Shown piece by piece: positions 1-9,177 of a DNA stretch of 64,000 nucleotides. The translations under genes were made by a program, and so were the position numbers. The DNA is taken from positions 1-64,000 of the forward strand of contig CACYQN010000021.1 in NCBI GenBank assembly GCA_902776565.1, in the 5' to 3' direction. This stretch comes from an uncultured Bacteroidia bacterium (GTDB taxonomy: Bacteria > Bacteroidota > Bacteroidia > Bacteroidales > ML635J-15). The notes beneath the pieces are model-generated. The model saw nothing but the letters and a program-made list of their open reading frames with translations, had not been told where the DNA came from and did no database searches. Numbering within the stretch: position 1 is the stretch's first letter; each line of letters starts with the position of its first letter.

Positions 1-285
1 CAACAGGAGGCCTAGAAAAAAATTGGACTTTTTAACTCCTAAAGAGGTGTTCTTTAATCTTATTATTTAATTTTGCACTTGCTTGTTGAATCTGCATTAT
101 TATAAAAATAAGTTTTTCCTTTGCAGATTAAACGAATAGTCGTATCTTTGCAATTTGCAATTATTAATTTTATTTTATTGATAGTCATTAACTTCGCATA
201 TCAAAAGATGTTAGGTGCTGCATTAGGAGCATTTGCTTTGTGATTTATTTTGGCTATTGTCATGAATATTTAAGGATAGGAAGAT
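1..285. other. Upstream region of first gene
   Basis: No full gene is visible here. The first 15 bases read as four codons and a TAG in one frame and could be the tail of a plus-strand gene that begins outside the window, but this cannot be tested. The rest is AT-rich and holds the promoter described separately and a leader of roughly 130 nt before the first coding sequence. I see no riboswitch or small ORF in it. Confidence 0.5.
120..150 (+). promoter_or_regulatory. Bacteroidota-type promoter (TTTG / TATCTTTG)
   Basis: A TTTG at 120-123 and a TATCTTTG at 143-150, separated by 19 nt, match the -33/-7 consensus TTTG-N19-21-TAnnTTTG of the Bacteroidota housekeeping sigma factor. Transcription would start near 157 and leave a long untranslated leader before the gene at 286. 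Confidence 0.7.
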
Positions 286-3200
286 ATGAACATGAAGAAA
301 TTTATCTTGTTGGTTGTATCGTTGTTTGCGTTTTTAGGAGTATATTCACAGACAGTTACGCTTAGTTTTACTGGCCGAGGTCGTGGAGGTAACGTTACTG
401 AAGAAATCTACCAGAAGATTGACAGTTTGCAGGTTCGCAATATTACGCGTCGCTGGGAGCAGATGATTTATTATCCCGACACTGTAGTGCTGCTTGAGGC
501 TCTTGCCGTTCCGATGCTCGATGTGAAGCAGTCGGGATTGGACCAGAATGTACCGAATCCTTTCGATTGCGTAACCGAGGCTAACCTTAGGTTGTACGAG
601 AGCGATGTCGTAGCGCTGAAAGTCGTTGATGCCAATGGCCGTGAATATGCCGAGTATAATGGCAAACTTCCTGCAGGCGAACATCTCTTCGAGATAACTC
701 TGGCTACTCCTCAGGCTTATTTCCTTACTGCAGTGACAAGCACGGGCAGTTATGTGGTAAAGATGGTAAACCTTGGTAGCTGCGGAACCAACAGGTTGGC
801 ACTGAAGTCAAGTTCAGACATTACTATAAGTTCGAAGTCTATGGTTGCCAATGAGTTCGATTTGGGTGACGAGATGGAGTATCTGGCATATACCACATAT
901 AATAATATTGTTTTCCATGCTTCGGAATTGAGAACGCAGCAGAACGGCAGCGAGGACATAACCATACATTTTGCCATTCCGTATTGCTCGTATTCCTTGA
1001 GTGTTGATAAAAGACATGGATGCGAAGAATATGTATTCGATGGCAGGACATATTACGAAAATACACAGGCGGTTGGAACTTTGCGTCTTACGTCTGCAGG
1101 TGGCTGCGACAGCGTTGTGGTTGTTGACGTTGTAATTGACCATCCTTCTGAAACAGAATGCAGTATAACGGCATGCCAGCCTATAACTTGGAATGGTATT
1201 AATTGTACAACTACTGGTAACTATGTTGCAGACCTTTTCACTGTTGGTGGCTGCGACAGTACCGTGACCTTGCATTTCACTAGGGCAGACAACATTGTAC
1301 ATCACGTATATGATTCGGATTGCAGTGAAATTACTTGGAACGGAGAAACTTATACCGAGACTGGTGAGTATGTCCAGCATTTCCAGTCGCAGTATATGTG
1401 CGACAGCGTTGTACATCTGCATTTTACAAGATTGAGCGATGATGTGGTTGAAACTATACATGCATGCGACCAGTACACCTGGCATGGTCATACATATTAT
1501 GGAAGCAATGATACCGATACCGTACATTTGATAAACCAGCACGGGTGCGACAGCATTGTAAGGCTCAATCTTATTCTCAATCGTTCTGGATTCCATAGGG
1601 TTGATATGTTGGTATGCGGTCAGTTGAACTACAATGGACACTCATATACGTCATCAGGCACCTATACCGAGAATCTGGACAATCCATATACTGGTTGCGA
1701 TAGCGTTGTAGAGTTGCATCTTACGGTTATTCGTGATACTATACATGAAATTTATGAGACCGCCTGCGATTCGTTTACATTCGACGGTCATACATACACC
1801 GAAAGCAATGTGTACGATTTGCATTATCATCCGAACAACTATTGCGACAGTATAGTACGTCTGCACCTTACGGTAGGTCATACCACTTATTCCGAGCAAG
1901 TGGTGGAGGCTTGCGATTCTTATACTTGGTTCGGTCAGGAATATACGCAGTCGGGCAGATACGAACATCAGATTCCTTGGGGCAATAGCGAACACTGCGA
2001 TAGCGTAGTTGTTTTGTTACTTACAATAAAGAATTCCAAGACTGCAGAAAAGACCATAAATGCCTGCCACCAATATGTTCTTGATGGAGAAAGAATAACA
2101 GAAACAGGTACATATTATCGTACATATACGGCATCTAACGGTTGCGACAGTACAGTTACATACCATATAAATATATTGGATGATGTGACTAATGAGGTTA
2201 CAGTATATGCTTGTGGTTCATATACATGGGCTGGTAATGTATATACGCAGACCAATGATTATGTAAGGAGCTTCGAATCGTTTGTAGGTTGCGACAGTAC
2301 TGTAACTATGCATCTTTTCATCGGAGAACCTAACTATGGAATAATTGACGAGCAGACTGCTTGTGAGTCTTACACTTGGGAGGGTACAACTTATAATTCA
2401 AGTGGAGAATATACGAAAACCTTGACAAACAGATATGGCTGCGATAGTGTTGTTACATTGCGTTTGACAATAAATCCTACATATACAAGGACTGTAAACC
2501 TTACGGCTTGTGATTCTTACGAGTGGGAGGGTGATACTTATACCGAAAGTGGAACATATCAGAAGACCTTGCATTCGGTTGCTGGCTGCGACAGCCTTGT
2601 AATATTGAACCTGACAATAAATTATAGCGTAGAGCATGAGTTCTGGGATACAATATGCGGTCCTTATCCATGGGATGGAAGAACCTATACATCTTCTGGC
2701 GACCATGAATGGGTATATACTGCAGCAAATGGTTGCGACAGTGTCGTGACATTGCATCTTGTTTACCATGAACTTGTTACCGATGCCCGCGATGGTAATA
2801 CCTATTGCACAATGGAATATGGCGACCAGGTTTGGATGACTTCAAATATGAGGTATTTGCCGCAGGTGGACAATACTAGGAACACTGATGAGCCTAGGTA
2901 TTATGTATATGGGTATGTCCCTGGAGGGTCAAATCCTGCAGCTGACCTTGCAACAGCATTAGGAAAGCCCAATTATCAAACTTACGGCACACTATATAAT
3001 TATGTAGCAGCACAGACTGCGTGTCCAGAAGGATGGCATTTGCCAACTAGGGCTGAATGGGAACAACTTGTCGCATTTTTAGGACAGAATAGCGAATATG
3101 TATGCGGTAGTAGCCAGTCGAATGTGGCAAAGGCTTTGGCTTCTACAGAACATTGGGCTTCTTCATCAACTGCTTGCGCTGTTGGAAATGATAGGTTCCA

Positions 3201-3432
3201 GAATAATGCATCTGGTTTTAATGCTTTGCCAGGCGGGCTTTTGAGCAGTAATCTAGCGCAAATACAGAATGAAAGTTTTTCTGGGCTTGAAACCGAAGGG
3301 GATTGGTGGACAAATTCTGATGCTTCAAGTAAGCCTAGGGTGCAAATAACGAGCGGTTCTGCAAATGTTACATATGCAACCAAAGCTAAACACTGGGGAT
3401 TCAGTGTACGCTGTGTAAAGGATAACGACTAG
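286..3432 (+). CDS. Secreted 12-repeat Cys-rich protein with C-terminal FISUMP domain
   Basis: A 1048-residue protein with a signal peptide (residues ~1-21). Residues ~85-165 look like a T9SS sorting-domain fold: a QNVPNPF motif, then beta-rich sequence with a VVDANG motif. Residues ~235-820 hold about twelve units of ~49 residues, each starting near a Cys, often with a Y-T-W-x-G core, and ending in a G-C-D-S-V-V type motif. Two cysteines per unit suggest disulphide-stabilised beta repeats. Residues ~820-1046 match the FISUMP family (Fibrobacter succinogenes major paralogous domain), with the motifs QVWMTSNMRYLP, YGTLYNY, CPEGWHLPT and GFSVRCVKD. The likely role is a cell-surface or secreted adhesion or scaffold protein; the ligand is unknown. 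Either of two in-frame ATGs (286 or 292) could start it. The sorting-like domain at the N-terminal end instead of the C-terminus is odd. Confidence 0.85.
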   Translation: MNMKKFILLVVSLFAFLGVYSQTVTLSFTGRGRGGNVTEEIYQKIDSLQVRNITRRWEQMIYYPDTVVLLEALAVPMLDVKQSGLDQNVPNPFDCVTEANLRLYESDVVALKVVDANGREYAEYNGKLPAGEHLFEITLATPQAYFLTAVTSTGSYVVKMVNLGSCGTNRLALKSSSDITISSKSMVANEFDLGDEMEYLAYTTYNNIVFHASELRTQQNGSEDITIHFAIPYCSYSLSVDKRHGCEEYVFDGRTYYENTQAVGTLRLTSAGGCDSVVVVDVVIDHPSETECSITACQPITWNGINCTTTGNYVADLFTVGGCDSTVTLHFTRADNIVHHVYDSDCSEITWNGETYTETGEYVQHFQSQYMCDSVVHLHFTRLSDDVVETIHACDQYTWHGHTYYGSNDTDTVHLINQHGCDSIVRLNLILNRSGFHRVDMLVCGQLNYNGHSYTSSGTYTENLDNPYTGCDSVVELHLTVIRDTIHEIYETACDSFTFDGHTYTESNVYDLHYHPNNYCDSIVRLHLTVGHTTYSEQVVEACDSYTWFGQEYTQSGRYEHQIPWGNSEHCDSVVVLLLTIKNSKTAEKTINACHQYVLDGERITETGTYYRTYTASNGCDSTVTYHINILDDVTNEVTVYACGSYTWAGNVYTQTNDYVRSFESFVGCDSTVTMHLFIGEPNYGIIDEQTACESYTWEGTTYNSSGEYTKTLTNRYGCDSVVTLRLTINPTYTRTVNLTACDSYEWEGDTYTESGTYQKTLHSVAGCDSLVILNLTINYSVEHEFWDTICGPYPWDGRTYTSSGDHEWVYTAANGCDSVVTLHLVYHELVTDARDGNTYCTMEYGDQVWMTSNMRYLPQVDNTRNTDEPRYYVYGYVPGGSNPAADLATALGKPNYQTYGTLYNYVAAQTACPEGWHLPTRAEWEQLVAFLGQNSEYVCGSSQSNVAKALASTEHWASSSTACAVGNDRFQNNASGFNALPGGLLSSNLAQIQNESFSGLETEGDWWTNSDASSKPRVQITSGSANVTYATKAKHWGFSVRCVKDND

Positions 3433-3442
3433 TCAATGGCAG

Positions 3443-3477
3443 ACTTTCAGCATTCGCTTATGCGGATGACTGAAAGT
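3443..3477. terminator. Hairpin between convergent genes
   Basis: ACTTTCAG at 3443-3450 pairs with CTGAAAGT at 3470-3477. The stem continues inward through CATTCGC/GCGGATG to a 4-nt loop. It lies between the stop codons of two convergent genes and could terminate transcription both ways. Confidence 0.6.
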
Positions 3478-3484
3478 TTGATTT

Positions 3485-4084
3485 CTACATATTCTGTAAG
3501 TTCCTTATTGTCTGTTGGGTTGACTTGCAGAGAAAAATATACAGCAAAAAATCAGGCAGATTTGCTGGTCCGCCAGTTTCGGTAAAATAATCAATTTCAG
3601 TCGAATTTTTGTCTTTGTAAGTGAAGATATACGTTGATTTCAGGCGTGTTATGCGCTCGTATTTGTCACTGCGGGGACGATAGTCTGGCAGACAAGTGTG
3701 CGTAATATTGACACTTCCGTCAGAATTTCTGACAATCTTGTACTCGACAAACACTTCGCGGTCTTTCATGAAGAAGGGTGCCTCTATTATGTTGCGGAAA
3801 ATACCCGATGCCGAATCATTTTCCAATGTCTTGCTCTCAATGCAGTTGTAAATCCATTTGGTATGGTTCTCTGCATTGCAGAAAATGTCGATGCACTTTT
3901 CTATCGGTGCGTTAATCGTGAACTTGCATTTTACCTGATAGTCCTTGCCGCTTTCACATACGCGATAATATATAGGTGTATCGCATTTGCAGTCGTGCCA
4001 TTCGTTCTGGGCATTTGCGCAAAAGGATATGAACATTGTAACTATTGCAATAATATGCTTAAGGAGCAGCCTATAGTTTAACAT
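3485..4084 (-). CDS. START/SRPBCC-fold exported protein
   Basis: A 199-residue protein with an N-terminal signal peptide (hydrophobic to about residue 25, ending CANAQ). The remainder resembles a START-like lipid-binding domain: a KCKFTINAPIEKC strand, an N-x-x-x-W helix, a MKDREVFVEY strand, an ITHTCLPDY strand and a C-terminal helix. START/SRPBCC proteins bind hydrophobic ligands; the ligand here is unknown. It probably acts in the periplasm. It is convergent with the large repeat protein and stands alone; a MITE-like element lies just upstream of its start. The ATG at 4082-4084 is the natural start because the signal peptide begins there. Confidence 0.7.
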   Translation of the reverse strand: MLNYRLLLKHIIAIVTMFISFCANAQNEWHDCKCDTPIYYRVCESGKDYQVKCKFTINAPIEKCIDIFCNAENHTKWIYNCIESKTLENDSASGIFRNIIEAPFFMKDREVFVEYKIVRNSDGSVNITHTCLPDYRPRSDKYERITRLKSTYIFTYKDKNSTEIDYFTETGGPANLPDFLLYIFLCKSTQQTIRNLQNM

Positions 4085-4118
4085 TGAACAGAATATATTA
4101 CTTTTTTACTCTTTCTTC

Positions 4119-4311
4119 GTCATTCCGTAAGACAAAGCGAACAGCATAAGGTACGATGCTTGTGAGCCTGTCTGTACGGAACGCTGCTTGCAGCCTCGCG
4201 AAACGAAGTGAGCAATCTCCTTGCATATTGCCGCACTTCGACACGCTCAGTGAGCGGCTTATTACGCTCCCCATTCCGTATCGCGTGTATGTTTTGACTT
4301 GCGGAATGACG
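4119..4311. mobile_element. MITE-like element, copy 1, with 14-bp terminal inverted repeats
   Basis: The left end CGTCATTCCGTAAG and the right end CTTGCGGAATGACG are inverted copies of each other with one mismatch. The interior shares the blocks GAACAGCATAAGGTAC, TGCTTGTGAG and ATTACGCTCCCC-TTCCGTATCGCG with a second copy at 62177-62339. It also holds a CACTTCGACACGCTCAGTGAG segment that copy 2 lacks. There is no coding capacity, so if it moves it would depend on a transposase elsewhere. Confidence 0.7.
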
Positions 4312-4324
4312 TCCTTTTTTGTAT

Positions 4325-5068
4325 TCACTGTCCAATATTTTGATTTACAACCTCGTTGAACTTCTGCATCAGCAGACGCAGCTTTTCGTTTTCGACATCG
4401 AACCTTACATTGTCCATAGTGGCTATCGGTAGAATCTTTGGCGATGTGCCCGAAATGAATGCAGCGTCAAAGTTGGAAATCTCCGACAAGTCGATGTCTT
4501 TTTCCTCATAGACGAATCCGTTGCGCTTGGCGGTATCGATTATGTATTTGCGCGTCACGCCTTTCAGAATATCTTTTTCCTGTGCCGAAACCAGTTTGTC
4601 ACCGCTGATGAAGAAGATGTTGGAGCGAGTCCCTTCGGTAATCTTGTTGTGCGAGTTTACATATACGGCTTCAAATATTTTGTTGTCGGCGATGAACTTG
4701 TCAACGGTATCGCGGAGGTTCTGGTTCCAGATTTTATTGTGAGGGTTCTGTCTCTCGTAGGCGAAAGTCAGAGTCGGCACGCCATTTTTGTACTGCTCGT
4801 CGGTGGGGTAGTGGTGCGGAATTTCGTGGCAGATGTATTCCAAGGTCTTGCTTTCGGTGTCGTAGATGGCTTCGACCTTGATGTTGCCATTTTCTATGTT
4901 GTTGTCTGTTATGCACTTGTACAGCATTGAGCCGAACTGTATGTTTTCAACCTTAATGCCACTGTCAACCGAAGCAAGGGTATTTTCGAACCTTGCGAAA
5001 TGGTCACTCAGAAAGAGAGGTTTTCTGTTTATAATCCTGATAACCTCGTAACTTGTAATTTTTGCCAT
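4325..5068 (-). CDS. Class IV aminotransferase (PabC/IlvE superfamily)
   Basis: About 247 residues of a fold-type IV PLP enzyme. The signature N-K-I-T-E-G-T-R-S-N-I-F-F-I sits near residue 145, and the Lys in the H-N-K-I-W-N-Q-N-L-R segment (~residue 112) is the likely PLP-binding lysine. Members transfer amino groups in branched-chain amino acid metabolism or act as aminodeoxychorismate lyase; the sequence does not let me choose. The ATG at 5066-5068 is preferred over an upstream TTG. It starts 2 nt after the stop of the phosphorylase gene, so the two are probably co-transcribed. Confidence 0.8.
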   Translation of the reverse strand: MAKITSYEVIRIINRKPLFLSDHFARFENTLASVDSGIKVENIQFGSMLYKCITDNNIENGNIKVEAIYDTESKTLEYICHEIPHHYPTDEQYKNGVPTLTFAYERQNPHNKIWNQNLRDTVDKFIADNKIFEAVYVNSHNKITEGTRSNIFFISGDKLVSAQEKDILKGVTRKYIIDTAKRNGFVYEEKDIDLSEISNFDAAFISGTSPKILPIATMDNVRFDVENEKLRLLMQKFNEVVNQNIGQ

Positions 5069-5070
5069 TT

Positions 5071-5823
5071 TCAAATGTTTTTAATAGCCTCGACAAGGAT
5101 TTTTTGCATCACATCGACGCTTTTCTTAAAGTTTTCCAGAATCATTTCGAGCGATACTGGCTTTTCGTCGTCCTTCCAGCAGTCGTAGTCGGTGGCGATT
5201 GAGAGAAGTGCGTAATTAAGTCCAGCTTCGTTAGCCAGTGCAGTTTCGGTGGCGGTTGTCATATTGATAAGGTCGGCACCCCACAGACGGAACATCTTCG
5301 ATTCTGCTTTCGACGAGAACCTTGGTCCCTCGATGGTTATGATTGTTGCACCGTCGTGTACGCTGGCATTCTGGACTTTTGTCGCATTGACAAGGATTTC
5401 GCGCAGACGGTTGTTGTACGGATGGGCCATCGGGCAGTGTATCATATTGCCTGGTTCAAATTCCTCGTAGAAGGTGTTTGTGCGCAGACGGGTAAAGTCG
5501 ATGAACTGGTCGGGAACGGCAAAATGTCCGGGTGCGATTTCTTCACGCAGACTTCCGCAGGCGGTTGTTGCGATTATATTTTTGCAACCTAGTTTCTTGA
5601 GAGCCATTATGTTGGCGCGATAGTTAACGTTGCTTGGCGTGATTGTATGCTCGAGTCCGTGGCGCGAAACTATTGCCACAGGCTTTCCTTCGATGCTACC
5701 AGTTATTATCGGGGAAGACGGTTCGCCGAACGAGGTAGTGATAGTTTGTGAGGATTGGTTTTCGAGAATGTTGCTTTTTTCGAGGCCTGTGCCACCGATT
5801 ATTCCAATAATGTTTTTATTCAT
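5071..5823 (-). CDS. mtnP: S-methyl-5'-thioadenosine phosphorylase / purine nucleoside phosphorylase
   Basis: A 250-residue enzyme of the MTAP/PNP trimeric family. It has GIIGGTGLE at the N-terminus, the phosphate-site S-R-H-G, N-Y-R-A-N, T-T-A-C-G-S-L, and near the C-terminus N-M-T-T-A-T-E and T-D-Y-D-C-W, which favour methylthioadenosine over inosine or guanosine. It would cleave MTA from polyamine or SAM metabolism to adenine and 5-methylthioribose-1-phosphate. The reading frame extends upstream, but the extension encodes a T/M-rich run antisense to the acidic tail of the TPR gene. The Met at 5821-5823 fits the family start and overlaps the TPR gene end by 8 nt. Confidence 0.85.
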   Translation of the reverse strand: MNKNIIGIIGGTGLEKSNILENQSSQTITTSFGEPSSPIITGSIEGKPVAIVSRHGLEHTITPSNVNYRANIMALKKLGCKNIIATTACGSLREEIAPGHFAVPDQFIDFTRLRTNTFYEEFEPGNMIHCPMAHPYNNRLREILVNATKVQNASVHDGATIITIEGPRFSSKAESKMFRLWGADLINMTTATETALANEAGLNYALLSIATDYDCWKDDEKPVSLEMILENFKKSVDVMQKILVEAIKNI

Positions 5824-6691
5824 CGTCTTCATCATCGTCATCGTCGTCGTCATCAGTTATAGCCGAAGCCTTTACCATGAATTCAGCTTTCTTTGCATTT
5901 TCTGGCTTGGCGTGTTCTGTTGCGTATTCCGGGTCTTTTGCAAGTTCAAGGTCGTAAACCAGAACAGGCTCATCGGGGAAGAACTTGAGTCCGAGGGCAA
6001 GGATTTTCTTTGCTTCTTCGGGTTCTGGAGTTTCCTTTTCAAGTAGCCATGTAGCATAAATGTCAAATGCTTCAATCATTGCGAAGTCGGTATCCTTTTC
6101 CCTGCGCTTACCCTTTTCTGCTTGCAATTCAAGATTTCTCAATATCGGGTTTGCAGTGGCTGTATCGCCGACTATGGCTGCCAGGCATCCGTTGAGTGCG
6201 ACAAAATTGTCGTCGGAATAGGTTTTCAGCATTTTCCTGACCTTTGAGTTGGCTTTTGCGTATTTCTTTACGCTGGTATAGTGGTCAACGTAGTACATTC
6301 CGATTACAGCGATGTCCTTTAGCAGGTCGTCGTTGTCGGGGAAGAGGATTTTTGCCTTCTTGTCTTTTTTCTTGGCGTTTACCGAATATCTAAGCGCAAG
6401 GTCGTAGGACTGCAAGTATTCCGGCGTCTTGTCAAGAAGTTTCGGGTCATCGAGGCACATTGTGAAAATCTTGGCGTATGCGTAGGCCGAATACAAATAC
6501 AATTCCGCATCGTTCTTGTATTTTTCAAGCACCATCATCTTGTCACACTTGAATGCGAGGTCCTCCCATTGTTCGTCCTCGAAATATTTTGCGAGCTTGC
6601 TATGTACGCCATTCTTTACTTGGGCATTAGCATTGATGCCCAGCGTAAGCATTGATGCAAGCAGTAATATTGCTACGGCTAACCTTCTCAT
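5816..6691 (-). CDS. Exported TPR-like protein with poly-acidic tail
   Basis: About 291 residues. The start at 6689-6691 gives a clean signal peptide (MRRLAVAILLL to NANAQ). The body is helical and looks like tetratricopeptide-type repeats, with paired Ala/Tyr/Leu helices and no catalytic motif. The C-terminus is a run of about a dozen Asp/Glu residues that ends at the stop and overlaps the next gene's start. A TAACTTTG -7 box lies on the minus strand at 6710-6717, so its leader is very short. The role is unknown; periplasmic scaffolding is a guess. Confidence 0.75.
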   Translation of the reverse strand: MRRLAVAILLLASMLTLGINANAQVKNGVHSKLAKYFEDEQWEDLAFKCDKMMVLEKYKNDAELYLYSAYAYAKIFTMCLDDPKLLDKTPEYLQSYDLALRYSVNAKKKDKKAKILFPDNDDLLKDIAVIGMYYVDHYTSVKKYAKANSKVRKMLKTYSDDNFVALNGCLAAIVGDTATANPILRNLELQAEKGKRREKDTDFAMIEAFDIYATWLLEKETPEPEEAKKILALGLKFFPDEPVLVYDLELAKDPEYATEHAKPENAKKAEFMVKASAITDDDDDDDDEDDE

Positions 6692-6709
6692 AAGAAAACA
6701 AATTATCCG

Positions 6710-6717
6710 CAAAGTTA
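6710..6717 (-). promoter_or_regulatory. -7 box TAACTTTG
   Basis: The minus-strand TAnnTTTG match lies about 20 nt upstream of the TPR-like gene's ATG. It supports the start chosen for that gene and a leader of roughly a dozen nucleotides. Confidence 0.5.
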
Positions 6718-6788
6718 GTCGCTTTTTGTTAAAGCACCTATTCTTTGCGGACAAAATTATGTTAATATTTATTAACTTTTGTTTATAA

Positions 6789-8102
6789 CTATTTCCGTCC
6801 TATTCCGAAGTACTGGAATCCGTACTTTCTTACTTCTGCTGGGTCGTAAATGTTTCGTCCATCGAAAATTAGCTTTTGTTTCATCTTTTCGAGCAGTTTG
6901 TAGTCCAAAACCCTAAATTCCGACCATTCGGTGACTAGAAGTAGTGCATCGGCGTTTTCTGTTGCTTCGTATGGTGATTTACAGAAGGTTATCTTGTCTC
7001 CCAAGCGACGCTTTGCTTCATCCATTGCAACAGGGTCGTAGGCGAAAATTTTTGCGCCCATGCTGGTGAACTTTTCGGCAAGTATGAGTGACGGGGCTTC
7101 GCGCATATCGTCGGTGTTTGGCTTGAACGCCAGTCCCCACATTGCAATCTTCTTGCCTTTGAGGTTGCCGTCGAAATACTTATAGACCTTGTTGAACAGA
7201 ATTTCCTTCTGGCGGTTGTTTACATTTTCCACCGACTTCAGTATTTCGAGCGAATAGTCGTAGTCGCTTGCCGACTTTATCAGCGCCTTGACATCCTTTG
7301 GAAAACAGCTTCCGCCGTAGCCACAGCCGGGATACAGGAACTTGCTGCCTATGCGTGTGTCGCTGCCAATGCCCTTGCGCACCATATTTATGTCGGCACC
7401 AACGAGTTCGCAGAGGTTTGCAAGGTCGTTCATAAAGCTGATTCGTGTTGCAAGCATTGAGTTTGCTGCATACTTAATCATTTCTGCGCTCGGGATGTCG
7501 GTGAAAATCACTCGGAAATTGTTGAGCAGCATCGGACGGTAGAGCCTTGTCATAAGTTCCTTTGCTTCTTCGCTGTCAACACCAACGACAACGCGGTCGG
7601 GCTTCATAAAGTCGGCGACAGCGCTGCCTTCCTTCAGGAATTCGGGGTTGCTTGCCACATCGAACTTTATGTCAACTTTACGTGCGGCTATTTCATCGGC
7701 TACTGCCTTGCGTACTTTTTCGGATGTTCCAATAGGTACGGTACTTTTTGTGACAACAACAATGTAGTCGCTTATGTTGCGGCCTATTTCGCGGGCAACG
7801 GCGAGCACATACTGCAAGTCGGCACTGCCATCCTCGTCGGGAGGAGTTCCTACGCAGATGAATGCGGCTTCGGCATCCTTCAGAGCTTCGGCATAGTCGC
7901 TTGTAAACGACAGCAAGCCCTTGTGCATATTGTCGTCAACCATATCCTTAAGTCCTGGTTCCCAAATCGGAAGTATGCCCTTGTTCAGGTTGTCGATTTT
8001 TTTCTGGTCGATGTCGAGGCACGATACGCGGACTCCTAATTCCGAGAAGCAAGTTCCCGAAACAAGTCCTACGTAGCCCGTTCCAATTACTGCTATTTTC
8101 AT
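6789..8102 (-). CDS. ugd: UDP-glucose 6-dehydrogenase
   Basis: A 437-residue protein of the UDP-glucose/GDP-mannose dehydrogenase family. It has an N-terminal Rossmann motif G-T-G-Y-V-G-L, the V-G-T-P-P motif, and the catalytic Cys in Y-G-G-S-C-F-P-K-D-V (~residue 260). The C-terminal domain carries W-G-L-A-F-K-P-N-T-D-D-M-R. It oxidises UDP-glucose twice to UDP-glucuronate, a precursor of surface polysaccharides, in the cytoplasm. Its ATG directly abuts the purC stop codon, so it is translationally coupled to purC and lies downstream in the same transcript. Confidence 0.93.
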   Translation of the reverse strand: MKIAVIGTGYVGLVSGTCFSELGVRVSCLDIDQKKIDNLNKGILPIWEPGLKDMVDDNMHKGLLSFTSDYAEALKDAEAAFICVGTPPDEDGSADLQYVLAVAREIGRNISDYIVVVTKSTVPIGTSEKVRKAVADEIAARKVDIKFDVASNPEFLKEGSAVADFMKPDRVVVGVDSEEAKELMTRLYRPMLLNNFRVIFTDIPSAEMIKYAANSMLATRISFMNDLANLCELVGADINMVRKGIGSDTRIGSKFLYPGCGYGGSCFPKDVKALIKSASDYDYSLEILKSVENVNNRQKEILFNKVYKYFDGNLKGKKIAMWGLAFKPNTDDMREAPSLILAEKFTSMGAKIFAYDPVAMDEAKRRLGDKITFCKSPYEATENADALLLVTEWSEFRVLDYKLLEKMKQKLIFDGRNIYDPAEVRKYGFQYFGIGRK

Positions 8103-9053
8103 TTATTTGTATTCGGCTAAAAATTTGTTTACGTTGCTGAAGATTCTTTCTTCGAGGTTGTCTGATTCTGACTTTACAAACTTTTCGCCAGTAATCTTCT
8201 CGTATAGCTCGATGTAGCGGTCAGAGATGCCGTTTACAATTTCATCGGTCATTTCTGGAACCTGCTGACCAGCCTTGCCTTGGAATCCGTTGTCCATCAG
8301 CCATTCGCGAACAAATTCCTTCGAAAGCTGACGCTGTGGCTTGCCTGCATCAAAGTTTGCCTGATAGGTGTCGAGGTAGAAGTAGCGCGACGAGTCGGGC
8401 GTGTGGATTTCGTCGATGAGGTAAATCTTGCCGTCTTTCTTGCCGAATTCGTACTTGGTATCTACAAGGATAAGTCCCATTTTGTTGGCTATCTGGCTAC
8501 CACGTTCGAAAAGTTTGAGCGAATATTCTTCGAGCTTGCAGTATTCTTCTTCCGAAACCAAACCGCGGCTGATAATTTCTTCGCGCGAAATGTTTTCGTC
8601 GTGAAGTCCAAGTTCTGCCTTTGTGGTAGGGGTGAGGATTGGCTTTTCGAATTTCTGGTGTTCCTTCATTCCGTCGGGAATCGGCACTCCGCATATTTGA
8701 CGTGCGCCGTTCTTGTATTCGCGCCACGAACTGCCGGTGAGGTATCCGCGTACAATCATCTCGATAGGATAGCCTTCGCACTTGTGACCAACAGTTACCA
8801 TCGGGTCTGGCGAACTGATTTTCCAGTTAGGAACTATGTCGGCGGTAAGGTCGAGGAATTTCGATGCTATCTGGTTGAGTACCTGTCCCTTGAAAGGAAT
8901 GCCTTTGGGAAGTATCACGTCGAATGCGGAGATTCTGTCGGTTACTACCATCACCATCAGTTCGTCGTTGATGTTATATACGTCGCGAACCTTGCCGTTG
9001 TAGAGGCTTTTCTGGTTCTTGAAATTGAAGTTTGTCTTTGTTAATGCTTTCAT
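8103..9053 (-). CDS. purC: Phosphoribosylaminoimidazole-succinocarboxamide synthase
   Basis: A 316-residue SAICAR synthetase, step 7 or 8 of de novo purine synthesis (CAIR + aspartate + ATP). Visible family motifs are Y-N-G-K-V-R-D-V-Y near the N-terminus, [29 protein letters not shown] and the substrate-site [11 protein letters not shown]. The length matches the longer ~300-residue form. ugd follows with no gap. The 124-bp stretch upstream (9054-9177) is a low-complexity series of TTTCTGG/GGCTTA-type words with no clear promoter. Confidence 0.95.
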   Translation of the reverse strand: MKALTKTNFNFKNQKSLYNGKVRDVYNINDELMVMVVTDRISAFDVILPKGIPFKGQVLNQIASKFLDLTADIVPNWKISSPDPMVTVGHKCEGYPIEMIVRGYLTGSSWREYKNGARQICGVPIPDGMKEHQKFEKPILTPTTKAELGLHDENISREEIISRGLVSEEEYCKLEEYSLKLFERGSQIANKMGLILVDTKYEFGKKDGKIYLIDEIHTPDSSRYFYLDTYQANFDAGKPQRQLSKEFVREWLMDNGFQGKAGQQVPEMTDEIVNGISDRYIELYEKITGEKFVKSESDNLEERIFSNVNKFLAEYK

Positions 9054-9177
9054 TGTGTATGTTGTTTTCTATGTTTCTGGTTTCAAGTTTCTGGATTTAT
9101 GGGCGAACAGGCTCACAGGCTTGCTGGCTTACAGACTTTTGGGCTGTTAGCCTGTCTGCCTTTTAGCCTTATAGCCC

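Noticed and set aside
4098-4359. Small frames on both strands
   Set aside because: They lie within the MITE-like element and have no ribosome site or counterpart in copy 2.
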